A stretch of 64,000 bases of DNA from Persicirhabdus sediminis (GCF_016595495.1 NZ_JAENIM010000047.1:121922-185921); one strand, 5' to 3'. Counted from the first letter of the stretch, positions 36,157 to 46,070 are shown. A program made the numbers and translations. Notes: a model not told the origin generated them from the sequence alone.

Positions 36157-37098
36157 TTACTTCGCGCGCAGTTGCCCGCTGGTTTCTTCAGCTAGAAAAC
36201 ACTGATAGGCGCTGGCTAGTCCTTGCTCTAGGTCGACAGCTGGTTTCCAGCCGAGTCCTTGTAGAATGGCATTGTCCATCAGCTTGCGAGGTGTGCCATC
36301 TGGCTTGCTTGGATCGGTGAGGATTTCACCTGCAAAGCCAACCGTTTTGGCCACTGCTTGGGCCAGCTGCATGATGCTAACATCATCACCGTAACCCACG
36401 TTCACCCAGTGAGGTGGATTATCTAACTCCATGATATGGAAACATGCATCAGCTAGATCTTCTACGTAGAGAAACTCACGCTTCGGTGTCCCTGTCCCCC
36501 AGATCGTCACTGACTCAGCGCCAGCTGCTTTAGCTTCGTGGAAGCGGCGCAGCATCGCAGGAATGACATGTGAGTTTTCCGGATGATAGTTATCGCCTGG
36601 TCCATAAAGGTTGGTTGGCATGGCGGAATGAAACTTCACGCCAAATTGATCGCGGTAGTGTTGGCACAACTTCAGCCCAGCGATTTTTGCCACTGCGTAG
36701 GCCTCGTTAGTTGGCTCCAGCTCGCTGGTGAGCAGGCATGATTCCGGCATTGGTTGCGGTGCCAGCTTTGGATAAATGCATGAACTTCCGAGGAAAAGCA
36801 GTTGGTTCACTCCAGCCTGATAGGCGCCCTCGATTGAGTTTGCCGCAATCATTAGGTTCTTGTAGATAAAGTCAGCTGGGTACGTGCTGTTAGCGTGAAT
36901 GCCGCCCACTTTTGCCGCCGCTACAATCACTGCGTCAGGCTTGTGTTTAGCAATATACTCGTGAGTCTGTGCTTGATTGCACAGGTCTAGATCTTTGCTA
37001 GATGGCGTGAGGATTTCACTAATACCACGTTTCTCTGCGGCTCTAACTAGGGCTGAGCCAACCATGCCGCCAGCACCTAGTACTAATAATTTTTTCAT
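36157..37098 (-). CDS. fcl: GDP-L-fucose synthase
   Basis: 313 residues. [20 protein letters not shown] is the nucleotide-binding start, [15 protein letters not shown] and [12 protein letters not shown] carry the catalytic Ser, Tyr and Lys, and [19 protein letters not shown] is diagnostic. It epimerises and reduces GDP-4-keto-6-deoxymannose to GDP-L-fucose. It lies 43 bases downstream of gmd on the same strand, the standard order. Confidence 0.95.
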   Translation of the reverse strand: MKKLLVLGAGGMVGSALVRAAEKRGISEILTPSSKDLDLCNQAQTHEYIAKHKPDAVIVAAAKVGGIHANSTYPADFIYKNLMIAANSIEGAYQAGVNQLLFLGSSCIYPKLAPQPMPESCLLTSELEPTNEAYAVAKIAGLKLCQHYRDQFGVKFHSAMPTNLYGPGDNYHPENSHVIPAMLRRFHEAKAAGAESVTIWGTGTPKREFLYVEDLADACFHIMELDNPPHWVNVGYGDDVSIMQLAQAVAKTVGFAGEILTDPSKPDGTPRKLMDNAILQGLGWKPAVDLEQGLASAYQCFLAEETSGQLRAK

Positions 37099-37141
37099 AA
37101 ATTCAGATGAGTTGAAGCGAACTTTCAGCTAGGAAAACTTA

Positions 37142-38257
37142 CTACTCTTTAGTTACGGAAACATCATAGCCGTGTGACTTCAGCAGCGCATGTTGGCGAG
37201 CGTGATTGATGTCGTTAGCTACCATTTCAGCGCACATTTCTTCCACGGTGATTTCTGGTGTCCAGCCGAGCTTTTCTTTGGCTTTTGTTGGGTCACCGAG
37301 CAAGGTTTCTACTTCAGCTGGGCGGAAGTAACGTGGGTCGACTTTAACCACCACGTCTCCAACATTTACGCCTGGAGCTTTTTCGCTATCAGCGGCGGTC
37401 ACGGTAGCAATTTCGTCAATGCCTTCACCAGAGAATTCTAACTCAACACCAGCTTCAGCTGCTGACATGCGCACAAACTCACGCACTGAGATTTGTTTGC
37501 CTGTAGCGATAACAAAGTCTTCAGCTGACTCCTGTTGGAGCATCATCCACTGCATGCGCACGTAGTCTTTGGCGTGGCCCCAGTCGCGCAGCGCATCCAT
37601 GTTGCCAAGGAAGAGGCATTTTTCTAATCCTTGAGAAATGTTAGCGATGGCACGGGTAATCTTACGGGTCACAAATGTCTCACCGCGGCGAGGTGATTCG
37701 TGGTTGAAGAGAATGCCGTTACAGGCGTACATGCCGTAGGATTCACGGTAGTTTACGGTGATCCAGTAGGCGTACATCTTGGCCACTGCGTATGGTGAGC
37801 GTGGGTAAAATGGTGTGGTCTCACGCTGTGGGATTTCTTGCACTTCACCAAACAGCTCAGATGTGGAAGCTTGATAGAAACGAGTTTTCTTTTCTAAGCC
37901 GAGGAAGCGAATGGCCTCCAACAGACGCAGTGTGCCCAGCGCATCGACATCCGCTGTGTATTCTGGAGATTCAAATGAAACCGCCACGTGTGACTGCGCT
38001 GCTAGGTTGTAGACTTCATCTGGCTGGATCTCGCTGATAATGCGAGTTAGGTTAGACGAATCAGAAAGATCACCGTAGTGCAGGTGGAAACGTGAATTTT
38101 CAACATGTGGATCTTGATAGATGTGATCAACACGTTCGGTATTAAATGATGAGGCGCGGCGTTTGATGCCGTGAACTTCGTATCCTTTTTCAAGCAAGAA
38201 CTCTGCTAGATAGGATCCATCTTGACCAGTAATCCCGGTGATTAGTGCTTTTTTCAT
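37142..38257 (-). CDS. gmd: GDP-mannose 4,6-dehydratase
   Basis: 371 residues. [66 protein letters not shown] and [14 protein letters not shown] are all conserved Gmd segments. The catalytic Thr/Glu and Tyr-x3-Lys (YAVAK) are present. It converts GDP-mannose to GDP-4-keto-6-deoxymannose, feeding fcl. Upstream is a 369-base region of repeats that separates it from the DegT-family aminotransferase gene, so gmd-fcl may be a separate transcript. Confidence 0.96.
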   Translation of the reverse strand: MKKALITGITGQDGSYLAEFLLEKGYEVHGIKRRASSFNTERVDHIYQDPHVENSRFHLHYGDLSDSSNLTRIISEIQPDEVYNLAAQSHVAVSFESPEYTADVDALGTLRLLEAIRFLGLEKKTRFYQASTSELFGEVQEIPQRETTPFYPRSPYAVAKMYAYWITVNYRESYGMYACNGILFNHESPRRGETFVTRKITRAIANISQGLEKCLFLGNMDALRDWGHAKDYVRMQWMMLQQESAEDFVIATGKQISVREFVRMSAAEAGVELEFSGEGIDEIATVTAADSEKAPGVNVGDVVVKVDPRYFRPAEVETLLGDPTKAKEKLGWTPEITVEEMCAEMVANDINHARQHALLKSHGYDVSVTKE

Positions 38258-38390
38258 GACTGTTTGTATCGAGACCAGCGCTAACAGCCGCGCTAGTGAT
38301 TAAGAATTTTGAATGGAGAATAGTGAGTAGAGAATGGCTGGCCCGCGGAGATTTCAGCTGGCTGAGCTGGGGGGGGCGCTACGTTTTCTG

Positions 38391-38470
38391 GCAGCCTTTC
38401 AGGCTGCACCTTTTCTATCATCTTTTCCTAGGGCTAAAGCCCTAGGCTTTGTTCTGCGTCGCTTTCAGCG
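38391..38470 (+). repeat. Structured REP-like element, copy 1
   Basis: Three hairpins in order: GCAGCC/GGCTGC around TTTCA, the 20-base palindrome CCTAGGGCTAAAGCCCTAGG at 38427-38446, and CGCT/AGCG around TTC. The same three-hairpin layout with different but complementary stem bases occurs at 63851-63932 (reverse orientation). Related layouts occur at 45.9, 47.1 and 50.7 kb. It lies in the gap between gmd and the aminotransferase gene, which otherwise holds only the 18-base tandem repeat. Confidence 0.75.
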
Positions 38471-38477
38471 CCAGATT

Positions 38478-38549
38478 CCAGCTAACTTCGTATTCCCAGC
38501 TAACTTCGTATTCCCAGCTAACTTCGTATCCCCAGCTAAGTTCGTATTT
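38478..38549 (+). repeat. Four tandem copies of an 18-base unit
   Basis: CCAGCTAACTTCGTATTC is repeated four times with few changes (the third ends TATCC, the fourth has AAGTTCG). A degenerate CTAGCTAGCTTG follows. The period is a multiple of three, so an open frame runs through it, but the frame has no gene-like features. Confidence 0.9.
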
Positions 38550-38626
38550 CTAGCTAGCTTGTGCTTACTAGCTCACTCATAATTTCCAGCTGGAGCATGT
38601 TTCCAGCTGGAATGAAGCTGAGCGGC

Positions 38627-39784
38627 TTAGGCTTGGGCGATGTAGTCAGTGACTGCGGCAACCACTTCATCGCGTTGCTCAGGTGTGAGCTCAGCGTAGA
38701 TTGGCAGGCTGATTACTTCAGCTGATAGCATTTCTGTCACTGGCAGCGCGCCGAGTGAATGCTCGCTGAGTGATTCAAAACATTCCTGTTGGTGCATTGG
38801 CACTGGATAGTAGATCTCGCTGGCCACACCGCGATCCGCTAGGAATTGTTTGAAGTTGTCACGCTGGCCACTTTTCACACGCAGGGTGAATTGGTTCCAG
38901 ATGTGCTCGTTGCCGTCACGAGTGACAGGCAATAAAATCTTGGCATCTTTGGCGGCGGCATCGTCTGAGAGAACCACACCATCCAAGGCTGAAAGTTTCT
39001 CTAGATAATAGGCTGCGTTTTCCTGACGACCGCGAGTGTAGTCGCCGTAATGAGTGAATTTCACGCGCAGCAGAGCCGCTTGCACGGCATCGAGGCGGAA
39101 GTTACCGCCAACCATTTGGTGGTAATAACGTGGCGCCATGCCGTGGTTGCGCATCTTGCGCGCCAGCTCAGCGAGCTCATCGTCGTTGGTGACAACCATG
39201 CCACCGTCGCCGAGACCGCCGAGGTTTTTAGATGGGAAAAAGCTATAAGTACCGTAATCGCCGATCGCGCCACACCCTTGTCCTTGGTAGCGAGCTCCAA
39301 TGGCTTGGGCGGCGTCTTCGATTACAGCGAGGCCAAACTCGTTGGCAAAAGAAACGATCGCGTTCATGTCACATGACTGACCGAATAGGTGCACGGGCAT
39401 GATCACCTTGGTGCGCGATGTCATCTTGCTTCTAGCTGAGTCTAGGCAGATGTTGAAGTCCACTGGATCACAGTCGACAAATACTGGCAGGGCGCCGGTG
39501 CGGAAAATGCTGCCGGCAGTAGCAAAGAAAGTAAAACTTGGGCACAGCACTTCATCGCCAGGGCCAATGCCGAGAGCCATGAGTGAGCAGACCAATGCGT
39601 CGGTACCAGATGAAACGCCGATGGCATGTTTGGCGCCGACAAATTCAGCGATTTCATTTTCCAAACTCTCGATTTCAGGGCCTCCGATAAAAAAGCCGGA
39701 TTCAAGAACACGATCAAATGCAGAGCGGAGCTCATCCTTGAGCGCATGGTTTTGCGCGTTGACGTCAAGCAATGGTACGGACAT
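38627..39784 (-). CDS. DegT/DnrJ/EryC1-family sugar aminotransferase
   Basis: 385 residues, PLP-dependent. VPLLDVNAQNHALKDELR, SGTDALVCSLMALGIGPGDEV, PVHLFGQSCDM, VIEDAAQAIGA and SFFPSKNLGGLGDGG with the PLP Lys are typical of the WbpE/DegT group, which aminates keto sugar nucleotides. It may add an amino group to a 3- or 4-keto sugar in the repeat unit, for instance downstream of the UDP-sugar dehydrogenase or the PseB-like dehydratase. Which one is unclear because it is separated from both. Last gene of the glycan locus on the right side. Confidence 0.92.
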   Translation of the reverse strand: MSVPLLDVNAQNHALKDELRSAFDRVLESGFFIGGPEIESLENEIAEFVGAKHAIGVSSGTDALVCSLMALGIGPGDEVLCPSFTFFATAGSIFRTGALPVFVDCDPVDFNICLDSARSKMTSRTKVIMPVHLFGQSCDMNAIVSFANEFGLAVIEDAAQAIGARYQGQGCGAIGDYGTYSFFPSKNLGGLGDGGMVVTNDDELAELARKMRNHGMAPRYYHQMVGGNFRLDAVQAALLRVKFTHYGDYTRGRQENAAYYLEKLSALDGVVLSDDAAAKDAKILLPVTRDGNEHIWNQFTLRVKSGQRDNFKQFLADRGVASEIYYPVPMHQQECFESLSEHSLGALPVTEMLSAEVISLPIYAELTPEQRDEVVAAVTDYIAQA

Positions 39785-39857
39785 GACAGAGAGATAGTCG
39801 CGAATTTAAAAATCTCCAAGCGAAACTCAGAGAATGATCATCCTTTGGGATGATATG

Positions 39858-39891
39858 AGCTGCTGGCGAAAAGCGAATGTTCGCCAGCAGC
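39858..39891 (-). terminator. Hairpin after cysN
   Basis: A perfect 13-base stem (AGCTGCTGGCGAA with TTCGCCAGCAGCT) around a 8-base loop, about 25 bases beyond the cysN stop. No T-run follows on the minus strand, so it may be a processing or stabilising hairpin rather than a classical terminator. Confidence 0.5.
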
Positions 39892-39915
39892 TAGGAGATT
39901 AGGAGCTAAAACTAA

Positions 39916-41193
39916 TTAGACGATCATGCCAGCGGCAACGGTCTCATTAGTCTGAGGATCCACCAGAATGAATGATCCTGTTGAGCGGTTACGCTTGTAG
40001 CTATCGTGAATCAGCGGAGCTGAAGTACGTAGCGAAATGCGGCCGATGTCGTTAAGTTCAAATACTGGGTCACCTTCTACCTTGTGCAAGGTATTGATGT
40101 TCACCTTGTAGCGCAGGTCTTGCACCACTGCCTTCACCTCGTTGGTGGTATGGCGCAGGATGAACTTGCTACGAGCGCTGAGCTTCACGCGGTCTGAGAA
40201 CCAGCAGATCATCGCTTCGATGTTCTGGTCAACAGTAGGCGGGTTGTTCGCCTTAGAGATGAGATTTCCGCGGGAAATATCAATCTCGTCTTCCAGTGTC
40301 ATGGTGATGGATGTTGGGCTAAATGCCTCTTCCAGCTGCTGTTCACCATTGAGAATCTCTTTGATTTTTGTGGTGAATCCGGATGGATGCACAGTCACGT
40401 CGTCGCCAGGTTTGAATACACCACCAGCTACGCGGCCAGCATATCCACGGAAATCGTGCCACTTGTCAGACTGCGGGCGTACAACCCACTGCACTGGGAA
40501 GCGAGCTTCCACGTGGTTTTCTTGGTTACCCACGTAAACGGTCTCGAGGTGGAACAAGAGTGAACCGCCGTGATACCAAGGTGTCTTCTCTGATTTATCC
40601 ACAACGTTATCACCTTCCAGTGCGCTGATTGGGATGAAAGTAATGTCCACCACGTTGTCTAGACGTGAGGCAAACTCTTTGTAGTCTTCGACGATCTTGT
40701 CGTAAACTTCCTCTGAGTAGTCTACCAGATCCATTTTGTTCACACATACCACCAGATGCTGAATGCGCAGCAAGCTAGCGATAAATGAATGGCGGCATGT
40801 CTGCTCGATCACTCCCTTACGCGCATCCACTAGGATGATCGCGAGGTTAGCAGTCGAGGCGCCAGTCACCATGTTGCGGGTATACTGGATGTGGCCCGGA
40901 GTATCGGCGATGATGAACTTACGCTTTGGCGTCGCAAAGTAGCGGTAAGCTACATCAATCGTGATGCCTTGCTCACGCTCAGCCTTGAGGCCGTCAGTCA
41001 GTAGTGCCAGGTTTACATTTTCGTCGCCACGCTGGTTGCTGGATTTCTCCACAGCTTCCATCTGGTCTTCAAATGTATTCTTTGAATCATAGAGCAAACG
41101 CCCAATCAAAGTTGATTTACCATCATCCACGCTACCAGCGGTAGTGAAGCGTAGCAAATCCATGTCGAGATATCCTCGTGTATCAGTACTCAT
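39916..41193 (-). CDS. cysN: Sulfate adenylyltransferase subunit 1 (GTPase)
   Basis: 425 residues, an EF-Tu-like GTPase: AGSVDDGKSTLIGRLLYDSK (P-loop), ADTPGHIQYTRNMVTGAS, VNKMDLVD, followed by two beta domains. CysN drives CysD to make adenylylsulfate (APS) from sulfate and ATP in the cytoplasm. It ends without a fused APS kinase; the kinase is a separate gene (42167-42760). It follows cysD by 48 bases on the same strand. No cysH or sulfite reductase gene is in the window. Confidence 0.96.
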   Translation of the reverse strand: MSTDTRGYLDMDLLRFTTAGSVDDGKSTLIGRLLYDSKNTFEDQMEAVEKSSNQRGDENVNLALLTDGLKAEREQGITIDVAYRYFATPKRKFIIADTPGHIQYTRNMVTGASTANLAIILVDARKGVIEQTCRHSFIASLLRIQHLVVCVNKMDLVDYSEEVYDKIVEDYKEFASRLDNVVDITFIPISALEGDNVVDKSEKTPWYHGGSLLFHLETVYVGNQENHVEARFPVQWVVRPQSDKWHDFRGYAGRVAGGVFKPGDDVTVHPSGFTTKIKEILNGEQQLEEAFSPTSITMTLEDEIDISRGNLISKANNPPTVDQNIEAMICWFSDRVKLSARSKFILRHTTNEVKAVVQDLRYKVNINTLHKVEGDPVFELNDIGRISLRTSAPLIHDSYKRNRSTGSFILVDPQTNETVAAGMIV

Positions 41194-41241
41194 TTCTGAA
41201 AAAATTTAAAAAGTTAAGTTAATTACGCAGCTGCTAATGGC

Positions 41242-42147
41242 CTAAAAGTAGCCTTCTTTTTTGCGGTCCTCCATCGCAGTCTCACTGCGCTTATCATCGG
41301 AACGAGTGCCACGCTCGGTCTGGCGAGCGGCAGCAACTTCTTCGATCACATCGTCAATAGTAGCGGCGGATGATTCCACAGCACCTGTACAAGTGGCATC
41401 ACCAATCGTTCTGAAACGAACGAGACGGCTTTCTACGACTTCATCTGGCTGGATATTGACGTGCTCAGTAACTGCGAGCAGTGAACCATTGCGCTCAAAC
41501 ACATCGCGGTGGTGAGCAAAATAGATTGATGGCAGCTCAATTTTTTCTTTTTTGATGTACTGCCACACATCCATCTCCGTCCAGTTGGAGATTGGGAATA
41601 CGCGGAAGTGTTCACCGTGTTGCTTGCGACCATTGAAGATGTTCCACAGCTCTGGGCGCTGGTTTTTTGGATCCCACTGACCGAAGTCATCGCGGTGTGA
41701 GAAGAAGCGCTCTTTAGCACGTGCTTTCTCTTCGTCACGGCGACCGCCACCAAGGCAGGCATCGTATTGGTTTTCTTCGATGGTATCGAGCAAAGTGACA
41801 GTCTGCAGCGCATTACGGCTAGCATAAGGTCCCTTTTCTTCCGCCACGCGGCCTTTATCGATAGACTCTTGCACGCTACCTACAACCAGGTTGGCGCGTA
41901 CTTTTTCTACAAAACGATCACGGAAAGTAATGGTTTCGTCGAAGTTATGGCCAGTATCAACGTGAACCAATGGAAATGGCAGTTTCGCTGGGTAAAATGC
42001 TTTATAAGCAAGGTGCGCCATGATGATGGAATCTTTACCACCGGAAAATAACAGCGCTGGGTTTTCAAATTGAGCAGCAGTCTCACGCAGGACATAAATC
42101 GCCTCCGCTTCCAAGTGCTCTAAATGACTCAATGAGTAATTGGACAT
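41242..42147 (-). CDS. cysD: Sulfate adenylyltransferase subunit 2
   Basis: 301 residues of the PP-loop ATP pyrophosphatase family: LFSGGKDSIIMAHLAYKAF is the PP-loop, and VHVDTGHNFDETI, CLGGGRRDEEKARAKERFFS and SNWTEMDVWQYI are standard CysD blocks. It forms APS with CysN. It lies between cysC (19 bases upstream) and cysN in the order DUF2061-cysC-cysD-cysN. Confidence 0.97.
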   Translation of the reverse strand: MSNYSLSHLEHLEAEAIYVLRETAAQFENPALLFSGGKDSIIMAHLAYKAFYPAKLPFPLVHVDTGHNFDETITFRDRFVEKVRANLVVGSVQESIDKGRVAEEKGPYASRNALQTVTLLDTIEENQYDACLGGGRRDEEKARAKERFFSHRDDFGQWDPKNQRPELWNIFNGRKQHGEHFRVFPISNWTEMDVWQYIKKEKIELPSIYFAHHRDVFERNGSLLAVTEHVNIQPDEVVESRLVRFRTIGDATCTGAVESSAATIDDVIEEVAAARQTERGTRSDDKRSETAMEDRKKEGYF

Positions 42148-42166
42148 AGTGTGTGTTTGTTATAAA

Positions 42167-42760
42167 TTAACTGTGTTTAATGCGTCCATTGACAGCCTCT
42201 AATAGGGTAATGGCACTTTCTTCGACTTCCTGATCTTCGGTATCAATCCGCAAATCTGGAGTTACAGGCTCTTCGAACCCGGAATCGCGTCCAGTGAAGT
42301 TTTCAATCTGACCTGCCGCAGCCTTGGCGTAAAGGCCTTTGACGTCGCGTTCTTCACATGCGTCGTAACTCGCTTTAACATGAACCTCAAAAAAATCGTC
42401 GCCAATCACATCGCGAGCCATATCTCGGAACTCACGGCGTGGTGTAATCACCGAAACGAAGGTTACAATGCCCTGCGCAGCCATGACTTTGGCAATGTGC
42501 GCAGTGCGACGAATATTTTCTCTGCGATCTGCATCACTAAAACCTAAGTCCTTGTTGATGCCGGTACGCAAATTGTCCCCATCGAGAATCGCTGTCATGC
42601 GTCCCTTGGCATGCAATACTCTCTCCGCTGCATTAGCGATGGTTGATTTGCCTGACCCCGACATGCCGCAGAGCCAAATCACCAAGCCTTTCTGACCAAG
42701 TAACTTTTCTTTAGCATCGCGTGGAAGTTGGCGCTCAAATTCTGGATGGATATTGTTCAT
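42167..42760 (-). CDS. cysC: Adenylylsulfate kinase
   Basis: 197 residues. Walker A is CGMSGSGKST (about 32-41), followed by LDGDNLRTGINKDLGFSDADRRENIRR and the FEVHVKASYDACEERDVKGLY region. It phosphorylates APS to PAPS, the donor for sulfotransferases and for assimilatory reduction. Its ATG overlaps the stop of the DUF2061 gene (ATGA). PAPS made here could sulfate the exopolysaccharide encoded next door, although no sulfotransferase gene is visible in the window. Confidence 0.96.
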   Translation of the reverse strand: MNNIHPEFERQLPRDAKEKLLGQKGLVIWLCGMSGSGKSTIANAAERVLHAKGRMTAILDGDNLRTGINKDLGFSDADRRENIRRTAHIAKVMAAQGIVTFVSVITPRREFRDMARDVIGDDFFEVHVKASYDACEERDVKGLYAKAAAGQIENFTGRDSGFEEPVTPDLRIDTEDQEVEESAITLLEAVNGRIKHS

Positions 42761-42993
42761 GATATTGCTTTTCTCTTATTCTGAAATGATCCCACAGGAA
42801 CAAGCAACCATGCCCGTTCGTGTACATAATAGATCGCAAATTTAAGGAAAAACTCGCAGAATGCAATCATTCCAGCTTTTGAGATTTGACCTGTCATCAT
42901 GTATGCAATCGTCAAAGTACTTAAAGTTCCGATTAGGCGCCACGACAGCCCCTTCAATATACTTCTTGTTTTTGATTCTTGGTAATAACTCAT
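42757..42993 (-). CDS. DUF2061 small membrane protein
   Basis: 78 residues with two membrane-leaning segments. The pattern SILKGLSWRLIGTLSTLTIAYMMTG, then FLKFAIYYVHERAW (central Glu/Arg/Trp), matches DUF2061, a family of unknown function. It is translationally coupled to cysC through a 4-base overlap and probably heads the sulfate activation operon. Coupling to APS kinase suggests a role near sulfate metabolism, but this is only context. Confidence 0.85.
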   Translation of the reverse strand: MSYYQESKTRSILKGLSWRLIGTLSTLTIAYMMTGQISKAGMIAFCEFFLKFAIYYVHERAWLLVPVGSFQNKRKAIS

Positions 42994-43447
42994 CAGTTCT
43001 ACTGGTCGGATTGTTTCCGCCGCAGAAATGCACTAAATGAATCATTATTACAATTACAAACTTACTAATGTTAAGAGCGCCGAATAACAAGTGTATCGCT
43101 AATGATTAACTAAACCCAATGGAACCAATACCATTTAACTCATTGATTTTAATAACGCTGCCGCCCTTGGTCAGTCATCTTCACCACGTGAAAACAAAAC
43201 CTAATTACATTGCTCAAGTTTGTAAGGACAACACACATGCTCATTGCATATTGGGAGTCGGGAATTAAGACACCAGAAATAAGCACATTGTTCAATAAAA
43301 AATGAACTTTCATAAAACCGATCTAGTCAATGATCAGCCAATTGCTTCACTGCACCGAGTTCAAACAAGATTAGCGTCTTATCAAGCAGGCTTAAGCATC
43401 TCCCAGCCAGCTAGGCATGAGCGGATAATCGTGTATATTGTGTAACG
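42994..43447. other. Gene-free gap upstream of the DUF2061-cys operon
   Basis: 454 bases between divergent genes. No credible gene, repeat or riboswitch was recognised. On the minus strand a TTAACA box and TAATAA box spaced by 18 bases occur at roughly 43045-43075 and may be the promoter of the DUF2061-cysC-cysD-cysN operon. Confidence 0.4.
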
Positions 43448-43642
43448 ATGGACCCCATAACTACAGACAGGAAAGTAAATACCGCGCTGCCACAAGCCGA
43501 AGATGAAACCCTCAACAGACTGAAAAAAATGCACCCAGAATGGGTAGCCGAAAATGGCGAATGCCCTGAGTGTGTCGTCCGCGAGCACGAGATGGCCGAC
43601 CACAGCCAAGTCATCGCAGACGCCCACAAAGTCTCGGAATAA
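43448..43642 (+). CDS. Small hydrophilic protein with CxxC motif
   Basis: 64 residues, ATG start and charged composition. HPEWVAENGECPECVVREHE holds one CxxC pair, possibly half of a metal-binding knuckle. It lies 92 bases before trpB on the same strand. Composition is protein-like, and it is not covered by another gene, but I do not recognise the family and the only support is the open frame and the motif. A Cys-based dimer with bound metal would be one possibility. Confidence 0.5.
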   Translation: MDPITTDRKVNTALPQAEDETLNRLKKMHPEWVAENGECPECVVREHEMADHSQVIADAHKVSE

Positions 43643-43734
43643 TGCCCAGCTAGGCAATGCTGGCACATCTTCGAGCAAGCCAAGCGTAGCCAATTCACCA
43701 CACTCCTCAATATATTGACTAATCCACTAAGCAA

Positions 43735-44991
43735 ATGCTTAATGGTAATGGTGGCGATCAGCCACGCAACTCAGCCAGCACCATGGAAAACACGTTTACT
43801 CACGCCCTTCCCAACAAAAGTGGTTACTTCGGAGAATACGGAGGTAGCTACATCCCAGAACAGCTGCAAGCTATCATGCAGGAAATCACCGATGCTTATG
43901 ACGAAGCCATCCTTGATTCTACCTACCTGTCAGAGCTCGCTGATCTCTACAGCGGATACGTTGGCCGCCCGAGCCCAATCTTCTACGCCAAACGCCTCTC
44001 GCAGAAATACGGTCGCGGCATTTACCTCAAACGTGAAGACCTCAACCACACTGGTGCGCACAAGATCAACCACTGCCTCGGCGAAGCACTGCTCGCTAAG
44101 CGCATGGGCAAAAAGAAAATCATCGCTGAAACTGGCGCTGGTCAGCACGGTGTAGCCCTCGCTACCGCCGCCGCACTTCTCGGTCTGGAATGTGACATCT
44201 ACATGGGCGAAGTAGACATTGCCAAAGAATACCCAAATGTCATTCGCATGAAAATCCTCGGCGCGCGTGTCATTCCAGCCTCTCACGGACGCAAGACACT
44301 CAAAGAAGCCGTCGACGCCGCCTTTGAAGCTTACCTTAAAGATCCCGTTACCCAGCTTTACGCCATCGGATCCGTTGTTGGTCCTCACCCATTCCCTCGC
44401 ATGGTGCGCGATTTCCAAACCGTCATCGGCAACGAAGCCCGCGAGCAAATGGCAGAACTCACCGGCCAACTCCCTGACCACATCGTTGCCTGCGTAGGTG
44501 GTGGATCCAATGCCATCGGCATCTTCTCCGCTTTCCTCAACGACATCAAAGTAGAACTCCACGGCGTTGAGCCAGCTGGACGTTCACTCACTGAGCCAGG
44601 CGAGCACGCCGCTACCATGGCCAAAGGCAAACCAGGTGTGATGCACGGATTCAAATCCTACATGCTGCAAACCGAAGACGGTGAACCACAAGACGTATAC
44701 TCAGTGGCCAGCGGACTGGACTACCCATCAGTAGGCCCACAGCACAGCTACCTCAAAGACATCGAGCGCGTCAACTACGACACCATCAGCGACGAAGAAG
44801 CCATCGAAGCATTCTTTGAAATCTCACGTCTCGAAGGCATCATTCCAGCTATCGAATCAGCCCACGCCATCGCCTACGCACTGAAGAGCAAACGCCTGCG
44901 CGGCAACATCCTCATCAACCTCTCAGGCCGTGGTGACAAAGACATCGACTTCGTAGTAGAAAACTACGGCGAAAAATACGGCATCGAGTAA
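43735..44991 (+). CDS. trpB: Tryptophan synthase beta chain
   Basis: 418 residues from the first ATG; an ATG at 43783 ([21 protein letters not shown]) gives the commoner length of about 402 and may be the true start. [15 protein letters not shown] carries the PLP Lys, [10 protein letters not shown] and GGGSNAIG bind PLP, and [10 protein letters not shown] is typical of the standard TrpB1 type. It condenses indole with serine to tryptophan. No trpA or other trp gene is adjacent, so the gene stands alone with its own terminator. Confidence 0.97.
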   Translation: MLNGNGGDQPRNSASTMENTFTHALPNKSGYFGEYGGSYIPEQLQAIMQEITDAYDEAILDSTYLSELADLYSGYVGRPSPIFYAKRLSQKYGRGIYLKREDLNHTGAHKINHCLGEALLAKRMGKKKIIAETGAGQHGVALATAAALLGLECDIYMGEVDIAKEYPNVIRMKILGARVIPASHGRKTLKEAVDAAFEAYLKDPVTQLYAIGSVVGPHPFPRMVRDFQTVIGNEAREQMAELTGQLPDHIVACVGGGSNAIGIFSAFLNDIKVELHGVEPAGRSLTEPGEHAATMAKGKPGVMHGFKSYMLQTEDGEPQDVYSVASGLDYPSVGPQHSYLKDIERVNYDTISDEEAIEAFFEISRLEGIIPAIESAHAIAYALKSKRLRGNILINLSGRGDKDIDFVVENYGEKYGIE

Positions 44992-45030
44992 GGCTAGTAG
45001 CCAACCATACATTTCCCAACCAAAGAAACC

Positions 45031-45060
45031 GCGGCCTCTTGCTTCACAGCAAGGGGCCGC
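45031..45060 (+). terminator. Terminator after trpB
   Basis: A 13-base stem (GCGGCCTCTTGCT with AGCAAGGGGCCGC, one G-T pair) around TCAC, followed by GCTGTTT. It starts 40 bases after the trpB stop and just before the first repeat array. Confidence 0.8.
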
Positions 45061-45067
45061 GCTGTTT

Positions 45068-45789
45068 GAAGAGAGAAGGGTGAAGAGAGAAGAGTGAATT
45101 CCAACCCGATGAAACCCAGCTAGCCAGCTAGAAAAACCAGCCCATCTCCGCAGTTCTGCTAGCTAGAAAAACCAGCCCAACTCCGCAGTTCAGCCGCAGG
45201 CTTTTGAGTGCGGAGATCCTTCTCCGCTTTGATCACCAGCTCCATAATCAATAAAAAATGCCGATCAGCCTTATGTGAAGAGAGAAGGGTGAAGAGAGAA
45301 GAGTGAATTCCTACCTGATGAAACCCAGCCAGCCAGCTAGAAAAACCAGCCCAACTCCGCAGTTCAGCCAGCTAGAAAAACCAACCCATCTCCGCAGTTC
45401 TGCCAGCTAGAAAAACTACCCAGCTCCACAGTTCGACCAGCTAGAAAAACCAACCCATCTCCGCAGTTCAGCCAGCAAGAAAAACCAACCCATCTCCGCA
45501 GTTCGACCAGCTAGAAATATCCAGCCAACTCCGCAGTTCAGCCGCAGGCTTTTGAGTGCGGAGATCCTTCTCCGCTTTGATCACCAGCTCCATAATCAAT
45601 AAAAAATGCCGATCAGCCTTATGTGAAGAGAGAAGAGTGAAGAGAGTAAAGTGAATTCCTACCCGATGAAATCCAGCCAGCTAGAAAAACCAACCCATCT
45701 CCGCAGTTCAGCCGCAGGCTTTTGAGTGCGGAGATCCTTCTCCGCTTTGATCACCAGCTCCATGATCAAAAATAACGCCGCACACTTGT
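45068..45789. repeat. Compound repeat array A (three supra-units)
   Basis: Three supra-units start at about 45068, 45277 and 45625. Each has four parts. First is a purine-rich head (GAAGAGAGAAGGGTGAAGAG, then GTGAATTCC). Second is a variable number (one to about six) of a ~33-base unit reading roughly CCAGCTAGAAAAACCAACCC then ATCTCCGCAGTTC. Third is a core ending GCGGAGATCCTTCTCCGC, a 6-bp hairpin. Fourth is a tail (TTTGATCACCAGCTCCATAA, then AATGCCGATCAGCC). No gene is supported in it. The same compound unit recurs in array B. Confidence 0.9.
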
Positions 45790-45852
45790 CTGCTACCAGC
45801 TTTTGCCCACAAAATTAGCTAGCAGGCCTATCTACACTGCACCAGCTGCATC

Positions 45853-46000
45853 GCTCTCTCAGAGCTCATATTTTCCCCGCTGAAACCTATGGTTGCGTTG
45901 CTCCTGCGGCGCGGCCTTACCATAGGCTAGGCTATTTCATGCCTGCGGCATTTTCAGGGCCTTACCATAGGCTTGGCTATTTCAGACCTCCGGCATTTTT
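45853..46000 (+). repeat. Structured REP-like element, copy 2, plus partial copy
   Basis: Three hairpins: GCTCT/AGAGC around CTC (45853-45865), CCTATGGT/ACCATAGG closing a GC-rich insert (45886-45926), and ATGCC/GGCAT around TGC (45939-45951). A partial second copy of the right half (CTTACCATAGGCTTGGCTAT) follows to about 46000. A close relative is at 47082-47180. Confidence 0.75.
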
Positions 46001-46070
46001 AGACTTCGGTCAATTCCAGCCAGCTAAAACCTCAGCACACGCCTCCCCCTATCAGCTGACCAGACATAAA

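Noticed and set aside
38334..38582. 82-codon open frame on the plus strand
   Set aside because: It is made of the REP-like element and the 18-base tandem repeat; the ANFVF peptide repeats follow from that.
43930..44562. 210-codon open frame antisense to trpB
   Set aside because: trpB is certain from its PLP motifs; the antisense frame has no family resemblance and reflects codon bias.
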